Shown: in pieces, positions 7,481-15,154 of the stretch
Layout: each line of letters opens with the position of its first letter
Position numbering within the stretch: the stretch's first letter is position 1
From: Verrucomicrobiota bacterium
GTDB taxonomy: Bacteria; Verrucomicrobiota; Verrucomicrobiia; Limisphaerales; J093
Assembly: GCA_029907285.1 (NCBI GenBank)
Contig: JARYMD010000033.1
Span: 1 to 18,213, forward strand
Length of the DNA: 18,213 nt
Reading direction: 5' to 3'
Made by a program: the position numbers and the translations under genes
The notes under the pieces: model-generated
Databases searched by the model: none
Told to the model about the DNA's origin: nothing
Seen by the model: only the letters and a program-made list of their open reading frames with translations

Positions 7481-7756
7481 ATGAAACGAAAACCTATGCC
7501 AGTGCTATCGAGATTCTACGGGATTGTGGTGCGCATGCTGTTCGCTCCATTATTGGGCGCGCACTTTCATGCGCTGTATGGCGAAGACGAATTGATGGTT
7601 TCCATGGACCCCGGTGCAATCATACAGGACGAGGCGCCCGCCCGTGTCCGATACATGGTGCTCGAGTGGGCAACCCGTCATCAAAACGAACTCATGGAAG
7701 CATGGGACCGTTGTCGGTCAGGACTCAAACCCCAACCCATTGCACCGCTTCCATGA
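7481..7756 (+). CDS. DUF4160 family protein
   Basis: This small protein (91 aa from 7481, or 86 aa from the ATG at 7496) matches the DUF4160 pattern. It has MPVLSRFYGIVVRM at the start, AHFHALYGEDE in the middle, and RVRYMVLEWATRHQNELMEAW followed by PIAPL at the end. The His-Phe-His pair and the helix with W-x-x-x-H are hallmarks of the family. The biochemical role is unknown; members often sit beside DUF2442 genes and have been thought toxin-antitoxin-like. No DUF2442 gene is seen here. Most relatives I recall start at the second methionine (MPxxSRF); the upstream ATG has a slightly better purine-rich stretch before it. A very small membrane protein gene follows after 23 bp. Confidence 0.8.
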   Translation: MKRKPMPVLSRFYGIVVRMLFAPLLGAHFHALYGEDELMVSMDPGAIIQDEAPARVRYMVLEWATRHQNELMEAWDRCRSGLKPQPIAPLP

Positions 7757-7779
7757 TTTGAGCATGAAAACCACGAACA

Positions 7780-7983
7780 ATGAAAATGCTGATGATATTT
7801 CTGCTTTGGTGCTTGCTGTTGGCATTGTGCTGGCCATTGGCGTTGATCGCATTGATTGCGTACCCGGTGGTCTGGGTGTTGCTGATTCCATTCCGCTTGG
7901 TTGGGATTACCGTGCATGCAGGTCTTGCGCTGGTGAAAGCGATACTCTTCCTGCCGGCACGCGTCCTCGGATACCGGGGCTGA
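7780..7983 (+). CDS. Small very hydrophobic membrane protein, hypothetical
   Basis: This 67-aa protein is almost entirely hydrophobic. Two membrane segments are likely (about residues 4-34 in one or two passes, and 36-60), with only a few basic residues (Arg39, Lys54, Arg61, Arg66) near the ends. I cannot name a family, although similar short hydrophobic hypothetical proteins are common. It lies 23 bp after the DUF4160-type gene on the same strand, so the two may share a transcript. Its composition and clean start and stop support a real gene. A small membrane toxin is one possibility, but nothing in the sequence proves it. Confidence 0.6.
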   Translation: MKMLMIFLLWCLLLALCWPLALIALIAYPVVWVLLIPFRLVGITVHAGLALVKAILFLPARVLGYRG

Positions 7984-8126
7984 GACTCTTGCAACCCTGT
8001 TCGCGCCTAATCTGTGGAGAACTCTCTTTGTGAGACGTTCCTCATAGCGAGGCGCGGAAGGAACAGAGACCGGCGAAAACCGCCTGCGCCTTGTGGCATC
8101 GCGTTTTCTTTGATGTGAAAGCCGGT

Positions 8127-9941
8127 TTAACCGCGGAAATAAAGGTAGGCAGCCAAAATGCACACAAGTACAAAGGCCGAGGCTGCCACGTCCCGCCAAT
8201 CCCAACTGGCGCGCGTGCGAGTCCGGTCTTCTTCAGTGGTGGTACCGTAGGTCAGGCTCTTGATGCGCTGGTAATCCGGCTCAGCCGTCAGATGGCTGAC
8301 AACCACCATCACAGCCGCGGACACAACCGTGATCAGAATGCTGAAATACTGGAAATTGATGTTGTTGACGATCCAAAACAGCGACCCATGCGCGTATTGG
8401 AATTCCTTTGAAAACATCGGCGGAGTGTCAACAAGCATCCGGAAAACGCCAAGAACAAACCCGGTTACAAGCGCCCAAAACGCGCCCTTGGCGTTCAGTC
8501 GTTTCCAGAAAACCCCAAAGAAGAACACCACGAAAATCGGCGGCGCAAGATAGCTCTGCACTTCTTGCAGATATCGATAAAGACTTGAAGCCCCCTTCAC
8601 AACGGGTATCCACGCCAAAGCCACGCCTACCATCACGGCCGTCCAGATGCGGCCCGTTCGAACAATCTCGTGCTGTGAAGCTTTCGGCCGCAGCTTGCCG
8701 TAAATATCCACCGTCAACAACGTCGATGACGCGTTGAAGACGCCGGCCAGTGAGCTCATCAGAGCCGACAACAGGCTCGCCACCACTATTCCTCGAAGCC
8801 CAGCCGGCAACAGATGCTGCACCAGGTTTGGAAACGCCTGTTGTGCCAATTCCGGTACAACCGTTGTCCCGTCAGGTCCGATCATCGGCGCAAGAGCCGG
8901 CACCTTGCCGCTTTTCGCCAGCGCATAGCAGATCATTCCCGGAATAATAAAAATGTACACCGGCGACAGCTTCAATACCGCGGCAAAGATGCTTCCGCGG
9001 CGTGCAACTGCCTCATTTGGCGCGCCAAGCGCGCGCTGGACAATGTACTGGTCGGTGCACCAGTACCATAGGCCTATGACAGGCGCGCAAATGGCCATGC
9101 CAAGCCAAGGGAAATTCTTGTTAAAGTACCATGCCTGGCGAATCACTCTCCCGGATGCGTCGGTGACAAGCTCGGGCGACCATGTGCTCTCGACGCCCGG
9201 CGGCACCATCGGTTTCCACAGGTTGAACATGTCAGACCCACAGATGGCCTTCAGCTCGCCCCAACCGCCCAGCTTGATCAACCCGTACACTGTCAGAGCC
9301 GCCGACCCCAGCACCAGCACAACCACTTGGACCGCATCATTGTAAGCCACGGCACGCATCCCACCCATCAGCGTGTACAAGCCCGTAAGAACAATTACCA
9401 GCACCGACCCAATCCAAAAGCTGTCGATCAACGTGTCGCCAATCCGAATCTGCATGTCTGGCAACAGAGCCGCAAACACAACGCCACCGGCAAAAATCCC
9501 AACCGCCATTTTCGATACGACGAACGTAATCAACGAAACCACCGACAACGCATACCGCGAATTTGCGGAAAACCGCTGCTCAAGAAACTCCGGCATCGTG
9601 AACACCATCGACCGCGCATAAAATGGAACAAACACCCACGCCAACACCAGCAAACACCATGCGTGCAACTCGTAATGCGCCATCGCAACACCGTCCTTCG
9701 CACCCGATCCGGCAAGCCCGACAACGTGTTCAGAACCAATATTCGATGCAAAAATGGACGCCCCAATCACCCACCAGCTAAGGTTTCTGCCCGCAAGGAA
9801 GTAATCCGCAGCGGTGTCTTTCCCCCGCTTAACCACCCACCATGCCACCCCGAGCAAAATCCCAAAGTACAGCGCTATCATCAGCCAGTCCAAACTGGTC
9901 AATACCGAATGCGTAAGCACACCAGCAAATAATGGAGTCAT
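8127..9941 (-). CDS. Sodium/solute symporter, SGLT-like (SSS family)
   Basis: This 604-aa protein has about 13-14 hydrophobic segments and the SSS family signature near the N-terminus (DYFLAGRNLSWWVIGASIFA, then SNIGSEHVVGLAGSGA). Other typical parts are YTLMGGMRAVAYNDAVQ, WYWCTDQYIVQRALGA and SLLSALMSSLAGVFNASSTL. These match the sugar-transporting SGLT branch rather than proline or pantothenate carriers. It should import a sugar together with Na+ across the inner membrane. The start at 9941 has a good ribosome binding site (ggagg, 10 bp upstream). It lies downstream of araB and araD on the same strand, so L-arabinose (or L-ribulose or an arabinoside) is the likely substrate. The 260-bp gap from araD may allow separate control. 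The last membrane segment ends only a few residues from the C-terminus. Confidence 0.92.
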   Translation of the reverse strand: MTPLFAGVLTHSVLTSLDWLMIALYFGILLGVAWWVVKRGKDTAADYFLAGRNLSWWVIGASIFASNIGSEHVVGLAGSGAKDGVAMAHYELHAWCLLVLAWVFVPFYARSMVFTMPEFLEQRFSANSRYALSVVSLITFVVSKMAVGIFAGGVVFAALLPDMQIRIGDTLIDSFWIGSVLVIVLTGLYTLMGGMRAVAYNDAVQVVVLVLGSAALTVYGLIKLGGWGELKAICGSDMFNLWKPMVPPGVESTWSPELVTDASGRVIRQAWYFNKNFPWLGMAICAPVIGLWYWCTDQYIVQRALGAPNEAVARRGSIFAAVLKLSPVYIFIIPGMICYALAKSGKVPALAPMIGPDGTTVVPELAQQAFPNLVQHLLPAGLRGIVVASLLSALMSSLAGVFNASSTLLTVDIYGKLRPKASQHEIVRTGRIWTAVMVGVALAWIPVVKGASSLYRYLQEVQSYLAPPIFVVFFFGVFWKRLNAKGAFWALVTGFVLGVFRMLVDTPPMFSKEFQYAHGSLFWIVNNINFQYFSILITVVSAAVMVVVSHLTAEPDYQRIKSLTYGTTTEEDRTRTRASWDWRDVAASAFVLVCILAAYLYFRG

Positions 9942-10201
9942 GTTGGTCGTTCCTCCGTTTCATTTCGTTCTACCATCTTGGAAAACTTACCTGATAATCG
10001 CAGATTATCGGCACGTTCGAGACTTTTGCTGTCACACTGTTCAGCCACTGATTCCAACCGCATCTCACCAGCGGGCGGCGAAGGCGCCCCGGCCAGCGCG
10101 GCACGACGCAGCGGTATCCCCGCAGCCAGCTCAGTTGCCCCGAGCGGAGCGTTCGCTTGCGGCTGTTCCGCGCTGAGATTCGATGCTGTCGGCATGGGAT
10201 T
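9942..10201. other. Intergenic gap between araD and the symporter with dispersed repeat
   Basis: These 260 bp hold the 46-bp repeat at 10132-10177 and the symporter ribosome binding site next to 9941. Translating the complementary strand gives open but non-conserved peptides, so no gene is called. The repeat may have inserted between two genes of one operon. Confidence 0.55.
10132..10177 (-). repeat. 46-bp dispersed repeat, copy B
   Basis: Read on the minus strand, this matches 2283-2328 at 41 of 46 positions without gaps. It lies about 25 bp downstream of the araD stop. It shares the blocks ctcagcgcgg, cagccgcaa and cgaacgctccgc. Confidence 0.75.
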
Positions 10202-10921
10202 TTATGGTTTTCCAACCGGTTTCTGACCGTAATAAGCTCCCGGCCCATGTTTCCGGGAGAAGTGTTTCTCAAGTAGCGCCCCGGGTATCTCGCCCGCCGA
10301 CGGTCTCACACGCAGCGTTTCCGAAGCCAAACGCGCGATCAGTTCAAGCGCAATCGCATGCTGAACCGCGTCATGCGCCGTTTTGCCCCATGTGAACGGA
10401 CCGTGGCCCGCCACAAGCACGCCCGGCACCAGTTCAGCGTCAAGACGTGTAAACCTCTCAACAATAACATGCCCAGTGGCGACTTCGTAATCGGATTTGA
10501 TCTCTTTGCGTTTGAGCAATCTTGTAACTGGCACCGGCCCGGGGAAAAAATCCGCATGCGTCGTCCCATATACAGGGATTTCCCGGCGCGCCTGCGCCCA
10601 TGCAGTTGCGTGAACACTGTGTGTGTGCGCAATCCCACCAATCCCCGTAAACGCCCGGTACAACACAAGGTGCGTGGGTGTGTCTGAACTCGGCCGAAGA
10701 TCGCCCTCGACAAGTTCGCCGGTTTCGACCGACACAACGCTCATGTGATGCGGCTTCAGGCAAGAGTAATCAACGCCGGATGGCTTGATCACAACCAAGC
10801 CTCGTTCACGGTTAATCCCGCTCACATTCCCAAATGTTTGCGAAACAAGACCAGCGGTGACCAAATCAAGGTTCGCCTGCCAGACTGCAGCCCTGAGCCG
10901 CTCGATAGCGTTGTCCTTCAT
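10202..10921 (-). CDS. araD: L-ribulose-5-phosphate 4-epimerase
   Basis: This 239-aa protein is a class II aldolase-fold epimerase that converts L-ribulose 5-phosphate to D-xylulose 5-phosphate in L-arabinose breakdown. Clear motifs are SQTFGNVSG and IKPSGVDYSCL near the N-terminus, SSDTPTHLVLYRAF, the zinc-binding AHTHSVHATAW, GTTHADFF, and VAGHGPFTWG with the third zinc histidine. Length is close to the usual 230 aa. The ATG at 10921 is overlapped by the stop of a preceding short open frame (ATGA), and no good ribosome binding site of its own is seen. That suggests translational coupling to whatever precedes it. araB lies upstream and a sugar symporter downstream, which supports the arabinose pathway over the related ascorbate-pathway epimerases. 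Confidence 0.93.
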   Translation of the reverse strand: MKDNAIERLRAAVWQANLDLVTAGLVSQTFGNVSGINRERGLVVIKPSGVDYSCLKPHHMSVVSVETGELVEGDLRPSSDTPTHLVLYRAFTGIGGIAHTHSVHATAWAQARREIPVYGTTHADFFPGPVPVTRLLKRKEIKSDYEVATGHVIVERFTRLDAELVPGVLVAGHGPFTWGKTAHDAVQHAIALELIARLASETLRVRPSAGEIPGALLEKHFSRKHGPGAYYGQKPVGKP

Positions 10922-11073
10922 GATTTCGCGCTTCGCTTGCTTCGAAGCCGTGCCCGCGCTTGCCTAAACCGCCGATCGGCAAAACGCCTCGTTTCAAGGC
11001 CCGAAAGCATGACAAAACCTCGCGTGTCCCCGAAACGCGCGATCTCTTCCAAGACCTGACACGTTCTTTCCAC
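10918..11073 (-). CDS. Possible small ORF bridging araB and araD
   Basis: The 176-bp gap between araB and araD is open in one minus-strand frame from the araB stop to a TGA that overlaps the araD ATG by 4 bp (ATGA). The frame is the same as that of araB. From a GTG at 11073 it would give 51 aa, beginning VERTCQVLEEIARFGDTRGF and ending in a very basic tail (RQARARLRSKRSAKS). A purine-rich agagga lies 16 bp before the GTG, too far to be ideal, and 7 bp before an ATC. I recognise no family. It could be a coupling leader, a remnant, or chance. Confidence 0.3.
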   Translation of the reverse strand: MERTCQVLEEIARFGDTRGFVMLSGLETRRFADRRFRQARARLRSKRSAKS

Positions 11074-11097
11074 AACAGTGATGGGTTCGTCCTCTGA

Positions 11098-12774
11098 TCA
11101 CTTTCTAACCCTGGCGCGGATATCCAACAGCTTCTTCATAACGTCGTACAGATTCCCTTGCCATGCCGGCGTGCCGAATGCGTCGTGCAACTTGCGGTAA
11201 AGAGGGTAAATCTCCGCATACACCTGATGCGCACTTGGATTTGGCTTGTACACACGCGGCTTCAGCCCGGTCATTTTCGCCTGCGCAGCTTCGCAGCTCG
11301 GATAATCACCCCCAACCACCGCGCCAGCAATCGCAGCTCCAAGCGCACAGGTTTGAGCCGACCTCGACACTTTCATCGGACGTCCCGTCACGTCGGCATA
11401 AATCTGCATGACCAGCGGGTTCTTCTCTGCAATCCCGCCGCAATTCACTATCTGCTCGACCTTGACGCCGTATTCCTCGAAACGATTGATAATGGTAAGC
11501 GCACCAAACGCCGTCGCTTCGATGAGAGCGCGATAAATCTCACCGGGCGTCGTGTACAGAGTCTGTCCGAGCAAAAGCCCCGTCAACCGCTGGTCCACAA
11601 GAATCGTCCGATTGCCATTGTTCCAATCCAATGCCAGCAACCCGGATTCGCCAGGCTTCAGCCGCGCTGCTTCAGCCGTCAGGTTCTCATGAGACCCTGC
11701 TTTCTTCCCGCCGGGCTGCAAATAGTTGACAAACCAATTGAAGATATCCCCCACAGCAGATTGACCCGCCTCAAGCCCATAATAACCCGGCAAAATGCTC
11801 CCCGGCACAATCCCGCACAGCCCGGGAATGTCTGCCAGATTGTCCTCGAGCGGCACAACCATCATGTCGCAAGTGCTCGTGCCAATGATCTTGACCAGCG
11901 TGCCCGGCCGGATGCCGCTCCCCACCCCGCCAAGATGCGCATCGAAAGCGCCCACCGCCACTGGTATGCCCGCCACCAGTCCGGTGCGTTTCGCCCATTC
12001 TTCGGTCAGCCCGCCAACCGCCTTGTTTATTGTAAATGCCTTCGCCGCCAAACGCGCGCGCAGTTTCCCGAGCCGCGGGTCAAGCTCACTCAAGAACTCT
12101 GCGTCCGGGTAACCGCCCCAGTCGTCATTATACATCGCCTTGTGGCCGGCAGCGCAAACGCCCACAGTGAGCTTGTCCGGCGCCTCTGTGCCAGTGAGCA
12201 TCGCTGGCACCCAATCCGCACACTCGACCCACGTGTAAGCTGCATCGAACACCTTCGGAGCCGTCCTTGCACAATGAAGTATCTTGCTGAAAAACCACTC
12301 GCTCGAGTAAGTGCCGCCGCACTTGGCGAGGTAATGCGGACGCTTCTCCCTTGCCAGCGCAGTGATTTCGGCTGCCTCAGCAACGCCAGTGTGATCTTTC
12401 CAGAGCCATGCCATCGCAGCCGGATTGTTTGAAAATGCCTTTTGGAACGCCAAAGGACGTCCGTTCTTGTCCACAGGTATTGGCGTGCTGCCGGTCGTAT
12501 CGACGCCAATTCCGATGACCTGGTCGGCTTTGAACCCCTTCACGTTCCTGGCCGCGTCCCGCAACGCTTGCCGTATTGTCACTTCGGCGCCCTTGGCGTA
12601 GTCAGCAGGATGTTGCCGCGCAAGGTTTGGGTCACGGCCCAAAATGACCCCTTGCTCTCCATGTTCGTAAGTCCAAACTGCAGTCGCCACTTCCCGACCG
12701 TCAGCAACATCCACGATCAATGTCCGAACCGAGTTCGTTCCAAAATCCAGTCCAATGGTATAACGAGCTTTCAT
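11098..12774 (-). CDS. araB: Ribulokinase
   Basis: This 558-aa FGGY-family kinase phosphorylates L-ribulose with ATP to give L-ribulose 5-phosphate. The N-terminal ATPase motif is IGLDFGTNSVRTLIVDV, followed by IGVGVDTTGSTPIPVD-like sequence and, later, the ribulokinase-type GAFDAHLGGVGSGIRPGTL and IIGTSTCDMMV. The C-terminal FGGY signature is in NCGGIAEKNPLVMQIYADV and ALGAAIAGAVVGG. Length agrees with AraB proteins (about 550-570 aa), longer than glycerol or xylulose kinases. The start at 12774 (MKARYTIGLDFG) is chosen because the upstream 12 codons add nothing family-like and a ggga stretch sits at a reasonable distance. It is the first gene of the minus-strand ara cluster; no araA (isomerase) or AraC/AraR/GntR regulator is present on either side. 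Confidence 0.95.
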   Translation of the reverse strand: MKARYTIGLDFGTNSVRTLIVDVADGREVATAVWTYEHGEQGVILGRDPNLARQHPADYAKGAEVTIRQALRDAARNVKGFKADQVIGIGVDTTGSTPIPVDKNGRPLAFQKAFSNNPAAMAWLWKDHTGVAEAAEITALAREKRPHYLAKCGGTYSSEWFFSKILHCARTAPKVFDAAYTWVECADWVPAMLTGTEAPDKLTVGVCAAGHKAMYNDDWGGYPDAEFLSELDPRLGKLRARLAAKAFTINKAVGGLTEEWAKRTGLVAGIPVAVGAFDAHLGGVGSGIRPGTLVKIIGTSTCDMMVVPLEDNLADIPGLCGIVPGSILPGYYGLEAGQSAVGDIFNWFVNYLQPGGKKAGSHENLTAEAARLKPGESGLLALDWNNGNRTILVDQRLTGLLLGQTLYTTPGEIYRALIEATAFGALTIINRFEEYGVKVEQIVNCGGIAEKNPLVMQIYADVTGRPMKVSRSAQTCALGAAIAGAVVGGDYPSCEAAQAKMTGLKPRVYKPNPSAHQVYAEIYPLYRKLHDAFGTPAWQGNLYDVMKKLLDIRARVRK

Positions 12775-13199
12775 GTTGCGTTCCCATCCCGAGGGTTTGA
12801 TCTGTTGCAATGCCGCGCCAGCCTCATTTGCCGGGTCACAAGTTTTTCCGGCGTATTAGCCATGGATGCGTTCGATTTGGCAAGCCGAAAACCTGGCCGG
12901 TAGAGGTGCGGCAGCCTTCGCCCGCATCAACACGATGACCAATCTTACGCCAGTTTCGATGACACAAATCCGGCGCCCGAACATTCACCGGCCGGGTGCG
13001 GCGAAGAATCGCCGCGCTCCTGCCCGCGCTCCTCTGGCAGTTGCGCCATGCCGAACCGCCAGTGATCCAACATGCATGGAGCCGGGCAAGGGTGACTGCC
13101 CAGTTGTGCCCCCGCCCGACCCCGCATTGCAGGTGCCGAATCGGCGTGGTTAACCGTGTCTTTATTGCCCGTCAGTGTCTTGTCGATGCCATGGTGCAA
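12775..13199. other. Intergenic region upstream of araB
   Basis: These 425 bp separate araB from the stop of the 89-aa hypothetical gene on the same strand. The araB promoter and any operator should be here. I see no AraR-, LacI- or GntR-like palindrome that stands out, and no convincing gene; open frames on both strands look like GC-rich chance frames. Confidence 0.5.
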
Positions 13200-13469
13200 T
13201 CAGCCTCCGACTTGCCGGTCGCAAATCCACGTGTGCGCAAGGTCAACAACCTTGGCCAGCGCCAATAGATCATCGCGACCGAAGGTCTCGGCGTTCTTCC
13301 ACTGATCGCCGTCCTTGTAGCTGCGCGAGACTGTCACATTGTACCAGGTGGCATCGCCGGATCGGTTTTCCCATATTGCCGCCTTTACGGTGCCAATCCG
13401 CACCGAATGCACGGGTTTGTTGTTTTGCATTTGGGGTTTCCCTTGCGGGGGTTGTCTGTTCGTGTTCAT
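13200..13469 (-). CDS. Conserved-looking small hypothetical protein (89 aa)
   Basis: The protein has a polar, Gln/Asn-rich N-terminal tail of about 17 residues. A compact domain follows, with VHSVRIGTVKAAIWENRSG, TWYNVTVSRSYKDGDQWKN and FGRDDLLALAKVVDLAHTWI. I recognise this pattern from uncharacterised proteins common in Planctomycetes and Verrucomicrobia, but know no function. Strand-rich first half and a helical second half suggest a small alpha/beta fold; there are no obvious catalytic residues or membrane segments. The start is decided by an ideal ribosome binding site: aaggagg is followed at once by three consecutive ATG codons, and the third (13469) is at the best distance (6 bp). Strong initiation suggests high expression. 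It is isolated, with an unrelated two-component system upstream in the opposite direction. Confidence 0.78.
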   Translation of the reverse strand: MNTNRQPPQGKPQMQNNKPVHSVRIGTVKAAIWENRSGDATWYNVTVSRSYKDGDQWKNAETFGRDDLLALAKVVDLAHTWICDRQVGG

Positions 13470-13793
13470 CATCATCCTCCTTGTTGGTTTAAGCGCCGAT
13501 TGCTCAGCGCCTTGCATACAGGTTGGCGCACCAACCGCCTCAACGGTCGAACGCGCCAACAGCACAGAAAATACTCAATTCCTGGCCACGGTCAAATGCG
13601 TCTCATCCGGCCGATCCGGCCAATCATCCAATGCCAGCCCGAGAATGATGCTTGAGTCCGGGCCAACGACCGGGTAGCTTCAATCCAAATGTGCGTGAGC
13701 ATTCTCGATCCGGTGGCTCATTTGTGAGAGGACGAGCCTCAGACCAGAGTTAGTTTGCCAATCGAAAGTGAAAAGGCGACCAGAGTCAAACCC
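13470..13793. other. Divergent intergenic region
   Basis: About 320 bp separate the starts of the 89-aa hypothetical gene (leftward) and the HisKA_3-type kinase gene (rightward). It should hold both promoters. I see short GC-rich repeats (ccggccgat then ccggccaat near 13608-13625) but nothing I can call an operator, and no gene. Confidence 0.4.
13476..13482 (-). promoter_or_regulatory. Strong Shine-Dalgarno sequence followed by three in-frame ATG codons
   Basis: On the minus strand the sequence aaggagg runs directly into atgatgatg. The first ATG (13475) touches the site, the second (13472) is 3 bp away and the third (13469) is 6 bp away. The third is the likely start. It is one of the best ribosome binding sites in the window. 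Confidence 0.75.
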
Positions 13794-14513
13794 ATGACAC
13801 CAACCATCGAAGAAATGCGGGCGCTGCTGGTGCGGCAATGGCAACAGCGGGAAGATGACCGACGCTGGCTGTCTCAGGAGATTCATTCAACCCTTGCCCA
13901 AGACCTGACCGTATTGTCCATGGAGCTGTCATTGCTCGAGCGGCGGATGAGCGTTCTGGCCGGAAAACTGGACAACTCCGACCTCGAAACCATGCGGACG
14001 AAACTGGGCGAATTGTCGGCTCTTGTCCGCAAAACGGTTGAATGGACTCGATGGGTCAAGAATCGGCTCCGGCCAAAGGTGTTGGACGAGTTCGGATTGC
14101 CAGCGGCGGTAAAATGGCGAGGCGAGGAGTTCGAGCGCGAAACAGGAATTATTTGCATGGTGCTGGTTGAACCTGAAACAATTGAAATTCCACCGGCACT
14201 GGGCACCGATTGTTTCCGCATTGTAGAAGAGCTTTTCGGCCATGCCTCACAGGTTGGGAACGTCAAACATGTTGAAGTTCGCCTGGTTGCCCGGGGCAAC
14301 AACCTCATGATCGAGTTTAAATACGACGGGTCTGATGTCTGCGGCGACGCGTCGGGCTTGCGGAATTCACTGTGGGTGGCCGAAATATCGGAGCGAGCGG
14401 CCTTCTGGGGCGGCGCCGTTGCACTCGGTCGAACGCAAGGACATGGTACAACGGTGACAGTTACGATGCCAATTGGCAAGGTCGCCGCCGCGCGAGCCAG
14501 TTCCGGCGCCTGA
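13794..14513 (+). CDS. Cytosolic HisKA_3-type histidine kinase with degenerate ATP-binding domain
   Basis: This 239-aa protein (from ATG 13794; a TTG at 13755 would add 13 aa) has no membrane or sensor domain. The dimerisation/phosphotransfer part of NarL-type kinases is present, with His30 in LSQEIHSTLAQDLTVLSMEL, followed by the typical NRLRPKVLDEFGLPAAVKW and EEFERETGI. The HATPase_c part is recognisable (FRIVEELFGHA at 141-151, ISERAAFWGG, GHGTTVTVTMP) but key residues differ. The N-box Asn aligns with His150, the first Asp of the DxGxG box with Tyr177, and the second Gly with Asp181. It may therefore not bind ATP normally, and could act as phosphatase, scaffold or accept phosphate from a partner. 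It is followed 8 bp later by a NarL/LuxR-type response regulator gene, its likely partner. The alignment was done by eye. Confidence 0.8.
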   Translation: MTPTIEEMRALLVRQWQQREDDRRWLSQEIHSTLAQDLTVLSMELSLLERRMSVLAGKLDNSDLETMRTKLGELSALVRKTVEWTRWVKNRLRPKVLDEFGLPAAVKWRGEEFERETGIICMVLVEPETIEIPPALGTDCFRIVEELFGHASQVGNVKHVEVRLVARGNNLMIEFKYDGSDVCGDASGLRNSLWVAEISERAAFWGGAVALGRTQGHGTTVTVTMPIGKVAAARASSGA

Positions 14514-14521
14514 CCAAACTT

Positions 14522-15154
14522 ATGTTGCGGATTCTCGTAGTCGATGATCACGCTCTCATCCGGCGGGGATTGCTCCAAGTAATACGCGAGGGCTGGAACG
14601 ATGCGGTCGTTGGCGAAGCCCGAAACGCCTCCGAAGCTCTCGCGCAAATCTATGCCAAGAACTGGGACGTTGTTGTGGCGGACATCACCATGCCCGGCAG
14701 AAGCGGTCTTGATCTTGTACGCGAGGTCAAGGCGGCAAAACCGAAGCTGCCCGTCGTCATTCTAAGCGTGCATGCCGAAGAGGAATTGGGCGTGCGCGCC
14801 ATCAAAGCCGGCGCCGCCGGTTACGTCTCCAAAGAAAGCGCTCCAGACCAGTTGGTTGAGGCAATACGAAAGGTGCTCGCCGGCGGTCGATATATCGGGC
14901 CAAAACTGGCCGAGAAAATCGCACAATACTTCGGGACCGACACCGAAAGGCCGTTGCATGAAACGCTGTCGGACCGCGAGTATGAGGTGCTATGCATGAT
15001 CGGCGAGGGCAAAACGCCCACAGAGATTGCCAAAGCCCTTTCGCTGAGCGTCAAAACCGTCAGCACCTACAGGTCGCGAATCATGTCCAAGATGAAATTG
15101 AAAACCACCCCTGAGCTGATCCGCTACGCCATCCAACACGGCATCGTCAGATGA
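14522..15154 (+). CDS. NarL/LuxR-family response regulator
   Basis: This 210-aa protein has the standard two-domain layout. The receiver domain (about 1-122) has the acidic pair Asp8-Asp9 in ILVVDDHALIRRGL, phosphoacceptor Asp54 in VVVADITMPG, Ser82 in VILSVHAEE and Lys104 in AGYVSKESAP. The C-terminal LuxR-type helix-turn-helix (about 148-205) is LSDREYEVLCMIGEGKTPTE followed by IAKALSLSVKTVSTYRSRI. All switch residues look intact, in contrast to the kinase encoded just upstream. The start at 14522 follows the kinase stop by 8 bp; the frame is open further upstream, but that part overlaps the kinase and is not family-like. The two genes are almost certainly one transcript. Target genes cannot be inferred. 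Confidence 0.93.
   Translation: MLRILVVDDHALIRRGLLQVIREGWNDAVVGEARNASEALAQIYAKNWDVVVADITMPGRSGLDLVREVKAAKPKLPVVILSVHAEEELGVRAIKAGAAGYVSKESAPDQLVEAIRKVLAGGRYIGPKLAEKIAQYFGTDTERPLHETLSDREYEVLCMIGEGKTPTEIAKALSLSVKTVSTYRSRIMSKMKLKTTPELIRYAIQHGIVR

Noticed and set aside
9327..9932. 201-aa open frame on the plus strand
   Set aside because: It is antisense to the 5' part of the symporter gene and the translation is low-complexity, basic and without motifs.
11158..12432. 424-aa open frame on the plus strand
   Set aside because: It lies fully antisense to araB, whose motifs are unambiguous; the translation is Arg/His-rich and not protein-like.
12945..13199. 84-aa minus-strand open frame upstream of araB
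   Set aside because: There is no ribosome binding site and the composition is unlike a protein; it is probably chance in GC-rich DNA.
13883..14647. 254-aa minus-strand open frame
   Set aside because: It is antisense to the kinase/regulator pair and Ser/Thr/Arg-rich without domain likeness.
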